Shown here: positions 36,505-44,769 of the stretch, piece by piece | Layout of the letters: each line of letters starts with the position of its first letter | How positions within the stretch are numbered: position 1 is the stretch's first letter | Assembly: GCF_000756305.1 (NCBI RefSeq) | Contig: NZ_JRFE01000060.1 | Coordinates: 1 to 63,567, forward strand | Length of the DNA: 63,567 nucleotides | Direction: 5' to 3' | Origin: Myxosarcina sp. GI1 | Lineage (GTDB): Bacteria > Cyanobacteriota > Cyanobacteriia > Cyanobacteriales > Xenococcaceae | The notes under the pieces: model-generated | Database searches by the model: none | What the model was told of the DNA's origin: nothing | Seen by the model: only the letters and a program-made list of their open reading frames with translations | Translations under genes and position numbers: made by a program

Positions 36505-37017
36505 ATGAATAAAAAATTTGACGATATTGCTGATAACTTTCAAATATCTGGAGAAATCAAAGAACAAATTCTCAAAGGTATGGGAGTTGAAAATTTTAAC
36601 AAAAATCCTAGTAAAGACAAAATAGAAGCTTTTAGTTCTATTTGCGAATCTATTAAAAATGGGTCTTCTCATGAAGAAGCGATCGCTAATTGTCTGCGCG
36701 AGCGCGAATTGGCAGAGACAACAAGAGAAAATATTTTGAGTTCGGGAAACATTGCTGAAGTTAGTCAAGATATAGGAAGAGAAACGGGCAGACAAATGGC
36801 TCGTATAATTCCGCCACTTCAACAGCAAGGTTGTAGTGATGTCGTAGAAGGATTTAATAGAGGATTAGCAGAAGGTTTTCGAGAAGCGTTAGGAGAAATT
36901 GACTTTAACGAAATACTTGATGATTTTTCAAATCTAGATATAGAAGATATTCGTCAGGGGAAGCTAAAGAATGGCTCAAGCAATGCAGCCTTACCTCAAA
37001 GCAATTTAGAATTGTAG
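36505..37017 (+). CDS. Hypothetical helical protein in the partition operon
   Basis: 170 residues from the ATG at 36505; a TTG at 36493, directly after the parR stop, is the alternative. The segment NPSKDKIEAFSSICESIKNGSSHEEAIANCLRE resembles a MerR-like or HTH_17-type helix pair seen in many cyanobacterial plasmid proteins. The rest is helical and acidic. There are no membrane segments. A DNA-binding or partition accessory role is possible but unproven. Confidence 0.5.
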   Translation: MNKKFDDIADNFQISGEIKEQILKGMGVENFNKNPSKDKIEAFSSICESIKNGSSHEEAIANCLRERELAETTRENILSSGNIAEVSQDIGRETGRQMARIIPPLQQQGCSDVVEGFNRGLAEGFREALGEIDFNEILDDFSNLDIEDIRQGKLKNGSSNAALPQSNLEL

Positions 37018-37031
37018 CTAGAAGTATAATT

Positions 37032-37340
37032 TTGAGCGAATTATTTTGTTTGTTAGCTGAAGAAGAAAAAGCTCTAAAAATTAGAGCTAATATCTTAGTC
37101 ATTAAACAAAAAGAATATATACAGAGAGAAAAAGATTTAGAACAAAAACAAAAGCAAAGAAGACTTTTAAGATTAGAAATTTTCAATATTTTAGAATCTT
37201 TGCCATTTATTACTTTAGTCGGTGCGATTGTTCTGTCTTTAGGTATATTTATAGGAATTAACGTTTCAGATGTTTCGGGTTGTTACAAAGAAAATACTCT
37301 TTGTCAAATTATGAGATTGAGAACAAAAGTTAATTATTAA
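37032..37340 (+). CDS. Small membrane protein with a coiled coil
   Basis: 102 residues from a TTG. Residues 10-55 form a charged coiled coil (EEEKALKIRANILVIKQKEYIQREKDLEQKQKQRR). A membrane helix follows at about 58-80 (LPFITLVGAIVLSLGIFIGI). The tail has two Cys (GCYKENTLCQ). It closes the parMR operon, and nothing downstream is coupled. It could tether partition complexes to the membrane. Confidence 0.45.
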   Translation: MSELFCLLAEEEKALKIRANILVIKQKEYIQREKDLEQKQKQRRLLRLEIFNILESLPFITLVGAIVLSLGIFIGINVSDVSGCYKENTLCQIMRLRTKVNY

Positions 37341-37396
37341 GGCAACTAAGAATTATACAACCTTAATCTTTAAGTTTGCTGAGAACCTGCGTTTCG

Positions 37397-37432
37397 TTTT
37401 AAACTCTATCATCATTTTAAACTCTATCATCA
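37397..37432. repeat. Tandem 18-bp duplication
   Basis: TTTTAAACTCTATCATCA occurs twice in direct tandem (37397-37414 and 37415-37432) just after the partition operon. It is too short to be an iteron array and is probably a slippage duplication. Confidence 0.7.
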
Positions 37433-37566
37433 TTATTACGTTCCAGTATTTAGGACAGTCCTTGGCAATCGCTTTTCTTTCTGAGTTTTATTTATGCTAG
37501 CGATTGCCCTTGGCACTGGCGAAGCCAATCGCTATATGCACGCTAAAATCAAGTAAATTCGATTAA

Positions 37567-37785
37567 TTATTCCTTTGAGCTAATTACCTGCGGAATGTCG
37601 GGATAAAGCATCACCAAGGTCAACCCCCGTGACCCCTGTAATCCCATACTATTGGTGTCGGCACTAGTGGTAAAAGTGACTAATTCCCCTACCTTTAAGG
37701 TCTTGGCAATTTTTGGGGGTAATAAAACTTCCAAACTTTGAGCATCGCTCCACTCAGCTACTCCACCCTGTCGAGCAACTGCTGT
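37567..37785 (-). pseudogene. C-terminal fragment of an unknown gene
   Basis: An open stretch of 72 codons on the minus strand ends at the TAA 37567-37569. It reads VAEWSDAQSLEVLLPPKIAK, then TLKVGELVTFTTSADTN and LTLVMLYPDIPQVI. It looks like real protein but has no start and meets a stop upstream. It is probably the remnant of a gene truncated when the terminal repeat region was rearranged. No other gene is seen between 37341 and 37940. Confidence 0.4.
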
Positions 37786-37847
37786 CCTAAATTACCAAAA
37801 GCGGAGTCTAGTTTTTTTGGCTCTTCATTGGCTACCAGACTGTAACT

Positions 37848-37930
37848 CAGTCTGGGTGTTATGATTTGAGACTAAACATGATTTGTACAAATGTTGAATT
37901 GTACAATTGATAATTTGTGTAAATCAAAGC
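37848..37930. repeat. Outermost diverged piece of the left terminal inverted repeat
   Basis: The 20 bases CAGTCTGGGTGTTATGATTT at 37848-37867 recur inverted at 48476-48495. The DNA inward of both copies (TTGTACAAATG ... GAATTGTACAATT ... GTAAATCAAAGC) aligns at roughly 85% by eye over 48 bp to 48412-48475. This shows that the inverted repeat once extended this far, and that the left and right ends later received different genes. Confidence 0.7.
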
Positions 37931-37940
37931 CTAAACAAGT

Positions 37941-38288
37941 TTATTCATAACTACCGAGAAAATTCCAGTAATCTTCTGATACTGGTTCGATATCGGAAGA
38001 AGTTCGATTGTGAGACCCATCCCAATAGTTAGGTTCAGCCAAATCAGAGTAATGACTGTCTTCTATTATTTCAGCACGAATGCGGTCTATGTAGCGTTGC
38101 TTATTTACGGCTGAAGTTGAAACTCTTAATTGTTGTTGTTCTTCAGCAATAGTTTCTGAGTTTTCTAAGGGAACATCATCAGAAATTGGTTCGATGTTAG
38201 GGGATGGTGAGGATGATTTGGTTGGGAGTTCAATAAAAGGATCTGAAGTAGCGGCACTTCGTCTTCGTCTTTTAATGGGTTCGCTCAT
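37941..38288 (-). CDS. Hypothetical low-complexity protein, left end only
   Basis: 115 residues, Ser-, Pro- and Glu-rich with a basic start (KRRRRSAATSD) and a YWDGSH ... YWNFLGSYE end. It is found on the left side only; at the matching place on the right end lies the HTH/nucleotidyltransferase pair. A disordered adaptor protein is likely. The function is unknown. Confidence 0.5.
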   Translation of the reverse strand: MSEPIKRRRRSAATSDPFIELPTKSSSPSPNIEPISDDVPLENSETIAEEQQQLRVSTSAVNKQRYIDRIRAEIIEDSHYSDLAEPNYWDGSHNRTSSDIEPVSEDYWNFLGSYE

Positions 38289-38463
38289 TAATGGATAGTC
38301 GAGTAAAACAGTTATGAATGTTTATATTCTAGGTAGTTAATGAAAATAGATGAAGGCAAAATTACAAAAAGGGCATTTATATAAAGCGATCGCCAATTGG
38401 CTCTGGCAGTGGTAGAGCTAATCGCAGCAACCGAAACATGGTCGAGATATAAAATAGAGGTAG

Positions 38464-39123
38464 TCAGGGTTTAGAGATAAGAATGAGTTGGAGGGGGGTG
38501 TTAGTGGGGCGGTCGCTGTGGCTCATAGCTTGGTTGCAGTTGAGAAAACGAGCATTAACCCAATCGAGCCAAGAGAAGAAGCGGCGATCGCTTGAGCTTG
38601 GCTTAAGTTGATAGTGATGAGCGAGAGTAACGAGTTTGCCCCCAGATTTAAGGAATTGATAGGCGTGTTGGGTGTGGTTGGCAACATCACTACGACTAAA
38701 AGGAGGATTGGCAATAATGCGATCGTAAACTGGTTGAGGAGTGCTGCTAAGAAAATCATCGCCGAGTAAGTTGTAGCCTTGCAACTTCAAAGCTTTCTGT
38801 AACAGGGGATGCACTTCAAAGCAATCGATTTGTTTAACTCCAGAATTACGAAGTATTTGGCAAAGGTCGCCAGCACCAGCAGAAGGTTCTAAAACGCGAT
38901 GATGAGGCTGAATGTTAGCAAGTTCGAGCATCTTTTGAATTAGCTCATAAGGTGTAGGGTAAAAGTCCCAAATACCTTGTTCTAGTGCAAATTGTCTAAT
39001 GTAGTTGATTTCTAAATTAGTAAGTGTCTGCTTGAGACTGGTAATAAGTTGGTCGAGTTCTTCGGCGGTAGAAGCAATATTAGGAGAAAAACTATCGAGT
39101 TGAGCGGCAAGGGAAGTAATCAT
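38464..39123 (-). CDS. Adenine-specific DNA methyltransferase-like protein, left copy
   Basis: 219 residues. The AdoMet-binding motif is VLEPSAGAGDLCQIL (about 75-90), and the catalytic NPPF (IIANPPFSRSD, near 140) marks N6-adenine or N4-cytosine methylases. FYPTPYELIQKML before motif I is common in plasmid and phage methylases. No recognition domain is visible, so it may be a broad-specificity or RNA/protein methylase. With the ArdC-like gene it would help the entering replicon escape restriction. The last codons overlap the point where the two arms begin to differ, but both arms encode the same protein. Confidence 0.78.
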   Translation of the reverse strand: MITSLAAQLDSFSPNIASTAEELDQLITSLKQTLTNLEINYIRQFALEQGIWDFYPTPYELIQKMLELANIQPHHRVLEPSAGAGDLCQILRNSGVKQIDCFEVHPLLQKALKLQGYNLLGDDFLSSTPQPVYDRIIANPPFSRSDVANHTQHAYQFLKSGGKLVTLAHHYQLKPSSSDRRFFSWLDWVNARFLNCNQAMSHSDRPTNTPLQLILISKP

Positions 39124-39268
39124 GTCGAACTATTCTAGGGGTTGGCAGATTTGGAAAAAGTTTTTGATTACAGGACACCATTCTGGTGTATGAAGTATTT
39201 CACCGATTAAGCGATCGGCTTTGCCGCTGGCTTCGCCAATCGCTACGGTGTGGAGAAAGTGGAGATAG

Positions 39269-39619
39269 TTAAACTAAAGCTTGAATAAGCTCTGATTTAC
39301 GGGCATTAGAGACAGATTTGCCAGTAAAGTTATGAACTCGATGATGAAGGTTGTTATTGCGGATGAAAGAACGAAGCTCACGAATAGTCATTAAATCCAA
39401 TGAAGGTAATTCTGGTTCTACTAAAGGCTCGGTGGTAGGATTGAGTAGAGCTTTGGTTTGTTGGTAAAACTCATCGGATACGGTGGAATATTGTTCGAGA
39501 CAATCGAGAAAAGATAAAGTAAGCTCGAAAACAAACAAGCCACCAAAAGTAAATGCAGAGACAATGATAAAGCCGTTGATAAAATAATCGAGAGCGGTAA
39601 TACTAGCGGATAAAGACAT
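39269..39619 (-). CDS. Membrane protein with a SAP/Rho-N-like tail, left copy
   Basis: 116 residues. One membrane helix (residues ~10-35, YFINGFIIVSAFTFGGLFVFEL) is followed by a linker and a C-terminal DLMTIRELRSFIRNNNLHHRV ... RKSELIQALV that fits a SAP or Rho-N helix pair. It may anchor DNA to the membrane, a striking possibility for a gene located at both telomeres. A near-consensus promoter lies before it (39681-39709). Confidence 0.55.
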   Translation of the reverse strand: MSLSASITALDYFINGFIIVSAFTFGGLFVFELTLSFLDCLEQYSTVSDEFYQQTKALLNPTTEPLVEPELPSLDLMTIRELRSFIRNNNLHHRVHNFTGKSVSNARKSELIQALV

Positions 39620-39680
39620 GAGAGAAAACCTGAAAAGTGGTGGTGGTTAAATTTCGATGTGTCGAAGAATCAATATAGTT

Positions 39681-39709
39681 ATTATATCTCATATCTTAAA
39701 TATGGTCAA
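39681..39709 (-). promoter_or_regulatory. Sigma-70-type promoter with an internal CATAT/ATATG palindrome, left copy
   Basis: Read on the minus strand: TTGACC, a 17-base spacer and TATAAT. The spacer holds CATAT-TTAAG-ATATG, a likely operator. It is the mirror of 45716-45744 and drives the membrane/SAP-like gene. Confidence 0.75.
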
Positions 39710-39728
39710 GATATGAATAATAAATAGA

Positions 39729-40655
39729 TTAAGGTTGCGTTGCCTCGGAGTGCGGTGGTGTAAGTAACCAGTTAGCAGCCTTAATAGCTTGTTGAGCGGC
39801 GCGAAAGAAAGCTTGTTTATCCTGCTGTAAAACCTCAAGCCAATTGCTGATGTAGCTAGCGTGGTTTTCTAGTTGGCTTTCGATGTGTAGCTGCCCACAA
39901 ACAAAAGATGCGCCAATTTCGGCAATCAACTCCTCGAAGGCATAAGAGCAGCTACCAAACTGTTTAGTCTTCTCCCGATTTAGGCGCGATCGATGTCCCG
40001 TCCAATGTATGAATTCGTGAAGGTAAGTAGCATAGTAGGCGATCGCTCCAGAAAAGTTTTGATAGTGAGGCATCCGAATTTTATCGAGCGAGGGAATGTA
40101 GCAAGCGCAATTGCCACCGAAGGAAACTTGAGCTTGTTGTGCCTCGATTAAAGCTTCTGCTGCTTTTAACCTCGGCTCGGTGTTAGTTCCCGTCACCTGT
40201 CGTTGTTTTAGATAGCTAGCAATCTTGTCGTCGGCGTTAGTATCGTCGAAGCAATCAACATTAAAGACATTGAACCATTTATTAAAGACATTGAACCATT
40301 TACCAGTGTTGTAAGCTCGTTGTTGCTTTTTGCCTGTCTGCTTATCTTCTTCCTCAATGACAACCGTACCGCCCCATCTGAGATAAGTTGCCTTGCTACC
40401 CTTTCTAATCTTCCAGCCTTTTTCTTGAGCCTGTTTAAAGCCAATAAAGAAAGGGTGTTCCCATTCGTTGAGAGTAGTATCAATGCAGCAAATTAGCGGA
40501 TTGATGCCACGATAATCATTACCCGTGATTAAGTTACCGTAGGGAGTAGCCGACCAAGGCTTGACCCAAGGCTTTTTTCCTTGAGAAAGAAGGGTAATTA
40601 ATTTCTGAGTAATGAGGTCGTATTTGTCCGTTTTTAAATAGTTTTGAGATGTCAT
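39729..40655 (-). CDS. ardC: ArdC-like antirestriction protein, left copy
   Basis: 308 residues. The N-terminal ssDNA-binding domain (DKYDLITQKLITLLSQGKKPWVKPW ... GNDYRGINPLIC) is followed by a zinc metallopeptidase domain with HEFIHWTGH (HExxH type). ArdC proteins protect incoming single-stranded plasmid DNA from restriction during conjugation. A 21-bp tandem duplication puts WFNVFNKWFNVFN in the middle, present identically in both copies. Location at the end of the replicon suits a protein needed first on entry. Confidence 0.85.
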   Translation of the reverse strand: MTSQNYLKTDKYDLITQKLITLLSQGKKPWVKPWSATPYGNLITGNDYRGINPLICCIDTTLNEWEHPFFIGFKQAQEKGWKIRKGSKATYLRWGGTVVIEEEDKQTGKKQQRAYNTGKWFNVFNKWFNVFNVDCFDDTNADDKIASYLKQRQVTGTNTEPRLKAAEALIEAQQAQVSFGGNCACYIPSLDKIRMPHYQNFSGAIAYYATYLHEFIHWTGHRSRLNREKTKQFGSCSYAFEELIAEIGASFVCGQLHIESQLENHASYISNWLEVLQQDKQAFFRAAQQAIKAANWLLTPPHSEATQP

Positions 40656-40690
40656 GATAATTTCTGAAAGGTTTTGAGAAAATAAATAGA

Positions 40691-41335
40691 TTAGTTAGAG
40701 AGACATCGATAGGAAAAGCGATCGCGAATGTGGGCATTAAAGAAAGTACCTTGAGATTCAGCCTCGCGGAATTCATCAAAGAAATCGGAGGAGATATTAT
40801 CGTATTGATAGACAGCACCGCGATCGAAGCGAATTAAAAGTACTGAGTCAGAGCGATCGTAAAAGATAGCAGCGATCGCCGAAGAATCAACTTCAATCCA
40901 GTCAGGTTCATTAGGTTCGATGCCTTGCTCGGCAAGACGTTCGAGGACATGGGGATTGTTAGAAGAATTAGCTATAGTTTGCCAATCTTTTTTAGTTAGA
41001 GAAAGGGAATGCTCGATTTGCTTATCTTTGAGAAAGTTTAGTATGGTTTTAGAATTAGGTGAGTTACGAGCTAATTGTTGCCATTGCTGAAAAGTAAGAG
41101 AAAGAGTAATTTCGGTTTCTGCCAGAGAGGGATCGATCTCAAAGTCAGAGCAAGAATAGATGGGAGAATTGTTAAGAGTATAGCGATCGAGGGTTTTAAG
41201 CTGTTGCCAAATTTTGACGTAGACAGGAGCGACACTACAAACTGTATCTTCAGGGTGATGAGGGTGGCGATTGGCTTCGCCAGTGCGCGGAGCGCAATCG
41301 AGATAACGGCATTGAGAACAATCAGTAAGAGGCAT
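40691..41335 (-). CDS. KTSC-domain protein, left copy
   Basis: 214 residues from the ATG at 41335. A Cys pair at the start (DCSQCRYLDC) is followed by a helical middle. The C-terminal KTSC domain reads SSAIAAIFYDRSDSVLLIRF, GAVYQYDNIS and FNAHIRDRFSY. KTSC domains are common in phage and plasmid proteins and have no settled function. The N-terminal coding region contains an in-frame copy of the GC-rich dispersed palindrome (at about 41270-41306) that encodes APRTGEANRHPH. It lies 35 bp upstream of ardC in the same direction. Confidence 0.75.
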   Translation of the reverse strand: MPLTDCSQCRYLDCAPRTGEANRHPHHPEDTVCSVAPVYVKIWQQLKTLDRYTLNNSPIYSCSDFEIDPSLAETEITLSLTFQQWQQLARNSPNSKTILNFLKDKQIEHSLSLTKKDWQTIANSSNNPHVLERLAEQGIEPNEPDWIEVDSSAIAAIFYDRSDSVLLIRFDRGAVYQYDNISSDFFDEFREAESQGTFFNAHIRDRFSYRCLSN

Positions 41336-41395
41336 AGTATAAAAGTCGGGATAGAGAATAAGCGGAGGCAAGTTTAAACTCGCCTTTGAGGTGTG

Positions 41396-41680
41396 TTAAC
41401 GAGGAGGAAAAGGAACAGCCTCAGACATCACGCGACGATAGGCGGAATAAGGCATCTTAAAGCAGCTTTCGACTTGAGAGAGAGTTGATTTATCTAAGTG
41501 TGATGTAGGGGAGCTAATAAAGCTTTCTACGATAGATTCGAGATGACTTTTGATTAGGGAAGCGATCGCGTCTTCATCAGCAATGCCGTCGGGATAATCG
41601 CTTTCAAGCTCACAAATCAAGTTTTCTGTAGCTTGTTTAATGTCTTCTTCAGTAATTTCGAGGTGTAGGTGTAGAGTCAT
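41396..41680 (-). CDS. Hypothetical helical protein, left copy
   Basis: 94 residues, acidic and helical (LEITEEDIKQATENLICELESDYPDGIADEDAIASLIKSHLESIVESFI) with a short proline-ended tail (MSEAVPFPPR). The family is not recognised. The gene is in line with the KTSC and ardC genes, so it is likely cotranscribed from the telomere-proximal promoter. Confidence 0.55.
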   Translation of the reverse strand: MTLHLHLEITEEDIKQATENLICELESDYPDGIADEDAIASLIKSHLESIVESFISSPTSHLDKSTLSQVESCFKMPYSAYRRVMSEAVPFPPR

Positions 41681-41791
41681 GATAAATAGAGATATAAGAT
41701 GTATGAGTTGAGATACGATGAAATATGTAGAGAAGAAACATAACTAAGGGAGGCGATTGCTCTCTCTTAATAGCAATCGCCTGTTATGCCG

Positions 41792-42157
41792 TTACCAGCG
41801 TTGTTGAAAACCTGTGGTGTAGTAATCGTATTCTTCGTGGTTGCAGCCAAGATCCCGTAATTGTTGAGATTCGGTTAAGTAATCGAGTCCAAAAGCAGAA
41901 GGATCGGAATAACGTTGCATTTGGTGAATTTCGATTTCTGCTTCAAAACCACTGAGATGTAGGGGTTCATGAACTTCGCATAACTCGCAACGATAGAGAG
42001 TTTTGAGAGTCTTGAGGTAGCCTGATACCTCGTCTTGTTTACAACCGAGATAAACGACAAATTCTGAGTCAGTTTTATTAGTCTGGCAAATTACTAAACT
42101 AGAACAAAGTTCTTGAAGAGAAGTTGAATTTGTTTTTGATTGAGAATCGATTAACAT
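41792..42157 (-). CDS. Hypothetical protein nearest the telomere, left copy
   Basis: 121 residues from the ATG at 42157, chosen because AAGAGG stands 8 bases before it; a longer frame would run into the promoter. It has no membrane segment. The sequence has a Cys-containing core (VVYLGCKQDEVSGYLKTLKTLYRCELCEVHEPL) and an acidic C-terminus with DYYTTGF. The family is not recognised. It is the first gene inward from the palindrome centre, with about 555 bp of non-coding DNA between it and the centre. Confidence 0.55.
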   Translation of the reverse strand: MLIDSQSKTNSTSLQELCSSLVICQTNKTDSEFVVYLGCKQDEVSGYLKTLKTLYRCELCEVHEPLHLSGFEAEIEIHQMQRYSDPSAFGLDYLTESQQLRDLGCNHEEYDYYTTGFQQRW

Positions 42158-42250
42158 AAGAAATACCTCTTGTTTTGGGAGGGGAAAGCCGAGAGAAAGA
42201 TACTTTGGTCGGTGTTGTTTCCTTGGCTTTCTGTTGGTTTCAATATGTTT

Positions 42251-42279
42251 ATCATATCTCATATTTAGGATATGGTCAA
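42251..42279 (-). promoter_or_regulatory. Telomere-proximal promoter with operator-like palindrome, left copy
   Basis: On the minus strand: TTGACC, 17 bases, TATGAT. The spacer contains CATAT-CCTAA-ATATG, matching the CATAT-N5-ATATG pattern of the other terminal promoter. It is the mirror of 43146-43174 and would transcribe away from the telomere through the terminal genes. Confidence 0.75.
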
Positions 42280-43160
42280 GATATAAGATACGAAATACGA
42301 TAACAATATTTAATGAGTGTAATCGATGGAGAGCCGAAAACTAGAAAGCCAACAAAAGCTATAACCTTTACACAGTAAGAATTACAAAGCTCACAATCTA
42401 GATTGATAAAAAAATACCAGCAAAAAAAGCATAAACATAATTGATATAAGAAATTTAAATAAGCGTATCTAAAAGCGTATTTAAAATACGATAAATAAGC
42501 GTATATTCAAGATACAAGATACAGTAATCGCATCCATGCAAGAGCGATCCCCAAATTCGTAAAAGCTAAAACCCATACACAGTAGTAGTTATGGATGGTT
42601 GCAATAACAAGTACAGGGGATCGAGGAAGGCAAGATACGATACATAAGATATGATTATAGACCAAGATACGGTAAGCCAGCGATCGCCAGCACTAGGATT
42701 TTAATATGATAATTATCATATTAAAATCCTAGTGCTGGCGATCGCTGGCTTACCGTATCTTGGTCTATAATCATATCTTATGTATCGTATCTTGCCTTCC
42801 TCGATCCCCTGTACTTGTTATTGCAACCATCCATAACTACTACTGTGTATGGGTTTTAGCTTTTACGAATTTGGGGATCGCTCTTGCATGGATGCGATTA
42901 CTGTATCTTGTATCTTGAATATACGCTTATTTATCGTATTTTAAATACGCTTTTAGATACGCTTATTTAAATTTCTTATATCAATTATGTTTATGCTTTT
43001 TTTGCTGGTATTTTTTTATCAATCTAGATTGTGAGCTTTGTAATTCTTACTGTGTAAAGGTTATAGCTTTTGTTGGCTTTCTAGTTTTCGGCTCTCCATC
43101 GATTACACTCATTAAATATTGTTATCGTATTTCGTATCTTATATCTTGACCATATCCTAA
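42265..43160. repeat. Telomere-proximal non-coding DNA with AAGATAC-type repeats (both arms)
   Basis: About 450 bp on each side of the centre have no gene. AAGATAC or its variants AAGATATAAG and AATACGATAA recur, for example near 42280-42305, 42470-42530 and 42630-42675 on the left arm, with mirror copies on the right. An imperfect direct repeat, AAAAGCTA(T/A)AACC followed by TACACAGTA, occurs at about 42354 and 42567. These are candidate binding sites for the telomere resolvase or for a telomere-binding regulator. Confidence 0.6.
42686..42739. other. Palindrome centre: candidate telomere (resolution) site
   Basis: The centre of symmetry is between 42712 and 42713, with no spacer at all. The core is ATATGATAATTATCATAT, flanked by TTTTAA and then CCTAGTGCTGG. 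Two HIP1 sites (GCGATCGC) lie just outside. Telomere resolvases cut a palindrome at its centre and seal both strands as hairpins, so this is the expected shape of a replicated (joined) telomere. In the linear form each half would end in a hairpin at this point. Confidence 0.75.
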
Positions 43161-43174
43161 ATATGAGATATGAT
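43146..43174 (+). promoter_or_regulatory. Telomere-proximal promoter with operator-like palindrome, right copy
   Basis: TTGACC at 43146-43151, 17-base spacer, TATGAT at 43169-43174. CATAT-CCTAA-ATATG lies within the spacer. It drives the right-arm terminal genes. Confidence 0.75.
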
Positions 43175-43267
43175 AAACATATTGAAACCAACAGAAAGCC
43201 AAGGAAACAACACCGACCAAAGTATCTTTCTCTCGGCTTTCCCCTCCCAAAACAAGAGGTATTTCTT

Positions 43268-43633
43268 ATGTTAATCGATTCTCAATCAAAAACAAATTCA
43301 ACTTCTCTTCAAGAACTTTGTTCTAGTTTAGTAATTTGCCAGACTAATAAAACTGACTCAGAATTTGTCGTTTATCTCGGTTGTAAACAAGACGAGGTAT
43401 CAGGCTACCTCAAGACTCTCAAAACTCTCTATCGTTGCGAGTTATGCGAAGTTCATGAACCCCTACATCTCAGTGGTTTTGAAGCAGAAATCGAAATTCA
43501 CCAAATGCAACGTTATTCCGATCCTTCTGCTTTTGGACTCGATTACTTAACCGAATCTCAACAATTACGGGATCTTGGCTGCAACCACGAAGAATACGAT
43601 TACTACACCACAGGTTTTCAACAACGCTGGTAA
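43268..43633 (+). CDS. Hypothetical protein nearest the telomere, right copy
   Basis: 121 residues, identical to the left copy at 41792-42157. The ATG at 43268 has AAGAGG upstream. A possible longer start at 43163 would overlap the -10 box and is rejected. It is the first gene on the right arm. Confidence 0.55.
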   Translation: MLIDSQSKTNSTSLQELCSSLVICQTNKTDSEFVVYLGCKQDEVSGYLKTLKTLYRCELCEVHEPLHLSGFEAEIEIHQMQRYSDPSAFGLDYLTESQQLRDLGCNHEEYDYYTTGFQQRW

Positions 43634-43744
43634 CGGCATAACAGGCGATTGCTATTAAGAGAGAGCAATCGCCTCCCTTAGTTATGTTTCTTCTCTACAT
43701 ATTTCATCGTATCTCAACTCATACATCTTATATCTCTATTTATC

Positions 43745-44029
43745 ATGACTCTACACCTACACCTCGAAATTACTGAAGAAGACATTAAACAAGCTACAGA
43801 AAACTTGATTTGTGAGCTTGAAAGCGATTATCCCGACGGCATTGCTGATGAAGACGCGATCGCTTCCCTAATCAAAAGTCATCTCGAATCTATCGTAGAA
43901 AGCTTTATTAGCTCCCCTACATCACACTTAGATAAATCAACTCTCTCTCAAGTCGAAAGCTGCTTTAAGATGCCTTATTCCGCCTATCGTCGCGTGATGT
44001 CTGAGGCTGTTCCTTTTCCTCCTCGTTAA
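43745..44029 (+). CDS. Hypothetical helical protein, right copy
   Basis: 94 residues, identical to the left copy at 41396-41680 (acidic, helical, no recognised domain). Confidence 0.55.
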   Translation: MTLHLHLEITEEDIKQATENLICELESDYPDGIADEDAIASLIKSHLESIVESFISSPTSHLDKSTLSQVESCFKMPYSAYRRVMSEAVPFPPR

Positions 44030-44089
44030 CACACCTCAAAGGCGAGTTTAAACTTGCCTCCGCTTATTCTCTATCCCGACTTTTATACT

Positions 44090-44734
44090 ATGCCTCTTAC
44101 TGATTGTTCTCAATGCCGTTATCTCGATTGCGCTCCGCGCACTGGCGAAGCCAATCGCCACCCTCATCACCCTGAAGATACAGTTTGTAGTGTCGCTCCT
44201 GTCTACGTCAAAATTTGGCAACAGCTTAAAACCCTCGATCGCTATACTCTTAACAATTCTCCCATCTATTCTTGCTCTGACTTTGAGATCGATCCCTCTC
44301 TGGCAGAAACCGAAATTACTCTTTCTCTTACTTTTCAGCAATGGCAACAATTAGCTCGTAACTCACCTAATTCTAAAACCATACTAAACTTTCTCAAAGA
44401 TAAGCAAATCGAGCATTCCCTTTCTCTAACTAAAAAAGATTGGCAAACTATAGCTAATTCTTCTAACAATCCCCATGTCCTCGAACGTCTTGCCGAGCAA
44501 GGCATCGAACCTAATGAACCTGACTGGATTGAAGTTGATTCTTCGGCGATCGCTGCTATCTTTTACGATCGCTCTGACTCAGTACTTTTAATTCGCTTCG
44601 ATCGCGGTGCTGTCTATCAATACGATAATATCTCCTCCGATTTCTTTGATGAATTCCGCGAGGCTGAATCTCAAGGTACTTTCTTTAATGCCCACATTCG
44701 CGATCGCTTTTCCTATCGATGTCTCTCTAACTAA
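44090..44734 (+). CDS. KTSC-domain protein, right copy
   Basis: 214 residues, identical to the left copy: N-terminal Cys pair, C-terminal KTSC domain (GAVYQYDNIS, FNAHIRDRFSY). The GC-rich dispersed palindrome lies inside the reading frame at about 44120-44160. Confidence 0.75.
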   Translation: MPLTDCSQCRYLDCAPRTGEANRHPHHPEDTVCSVAPVYVKIWQQLKTLDRYTLNNSPIYSCSDFEIDPSLAETEITLSLTFQQWQQLARNSPNSKTILNFLKDKQIEHSLSLTKKDWQTIANSSNNPHVLERLAEQGIEPNEPDWIEVDSSAIAAIFYDRSDSVLLIRFDRGAVYQYDNISSDFFDEFREAESQGTFFNAHIRDRFSYRCLSN

Positions 44735-44769
44735 TCTATTTATTTTCTCAAAACCTTTCAGAAATTATC

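Larger units (their letters stand above)
38492..42712. repeat. Left arm of the giant palindrome (terminal inverted repeat)
   Basis: 4221 bp that recur as an exact reverse complement at 42713-46933, as far as checked by eye (all genes identical, telomere-proximal DNA and intergenic pieces identical). The first mismatches outward are at 38491/46934, then scattered synonymous changes in the last codons of the methyltransferase gene, then about 80% homology for another 100 bp. Six genes are carried. Confidence 0.95.

Noticed and set aside
37397-37432. Iteron or CRISPR-like repeat
   Set aside because: Only two tandem copies and no spacer pattern.
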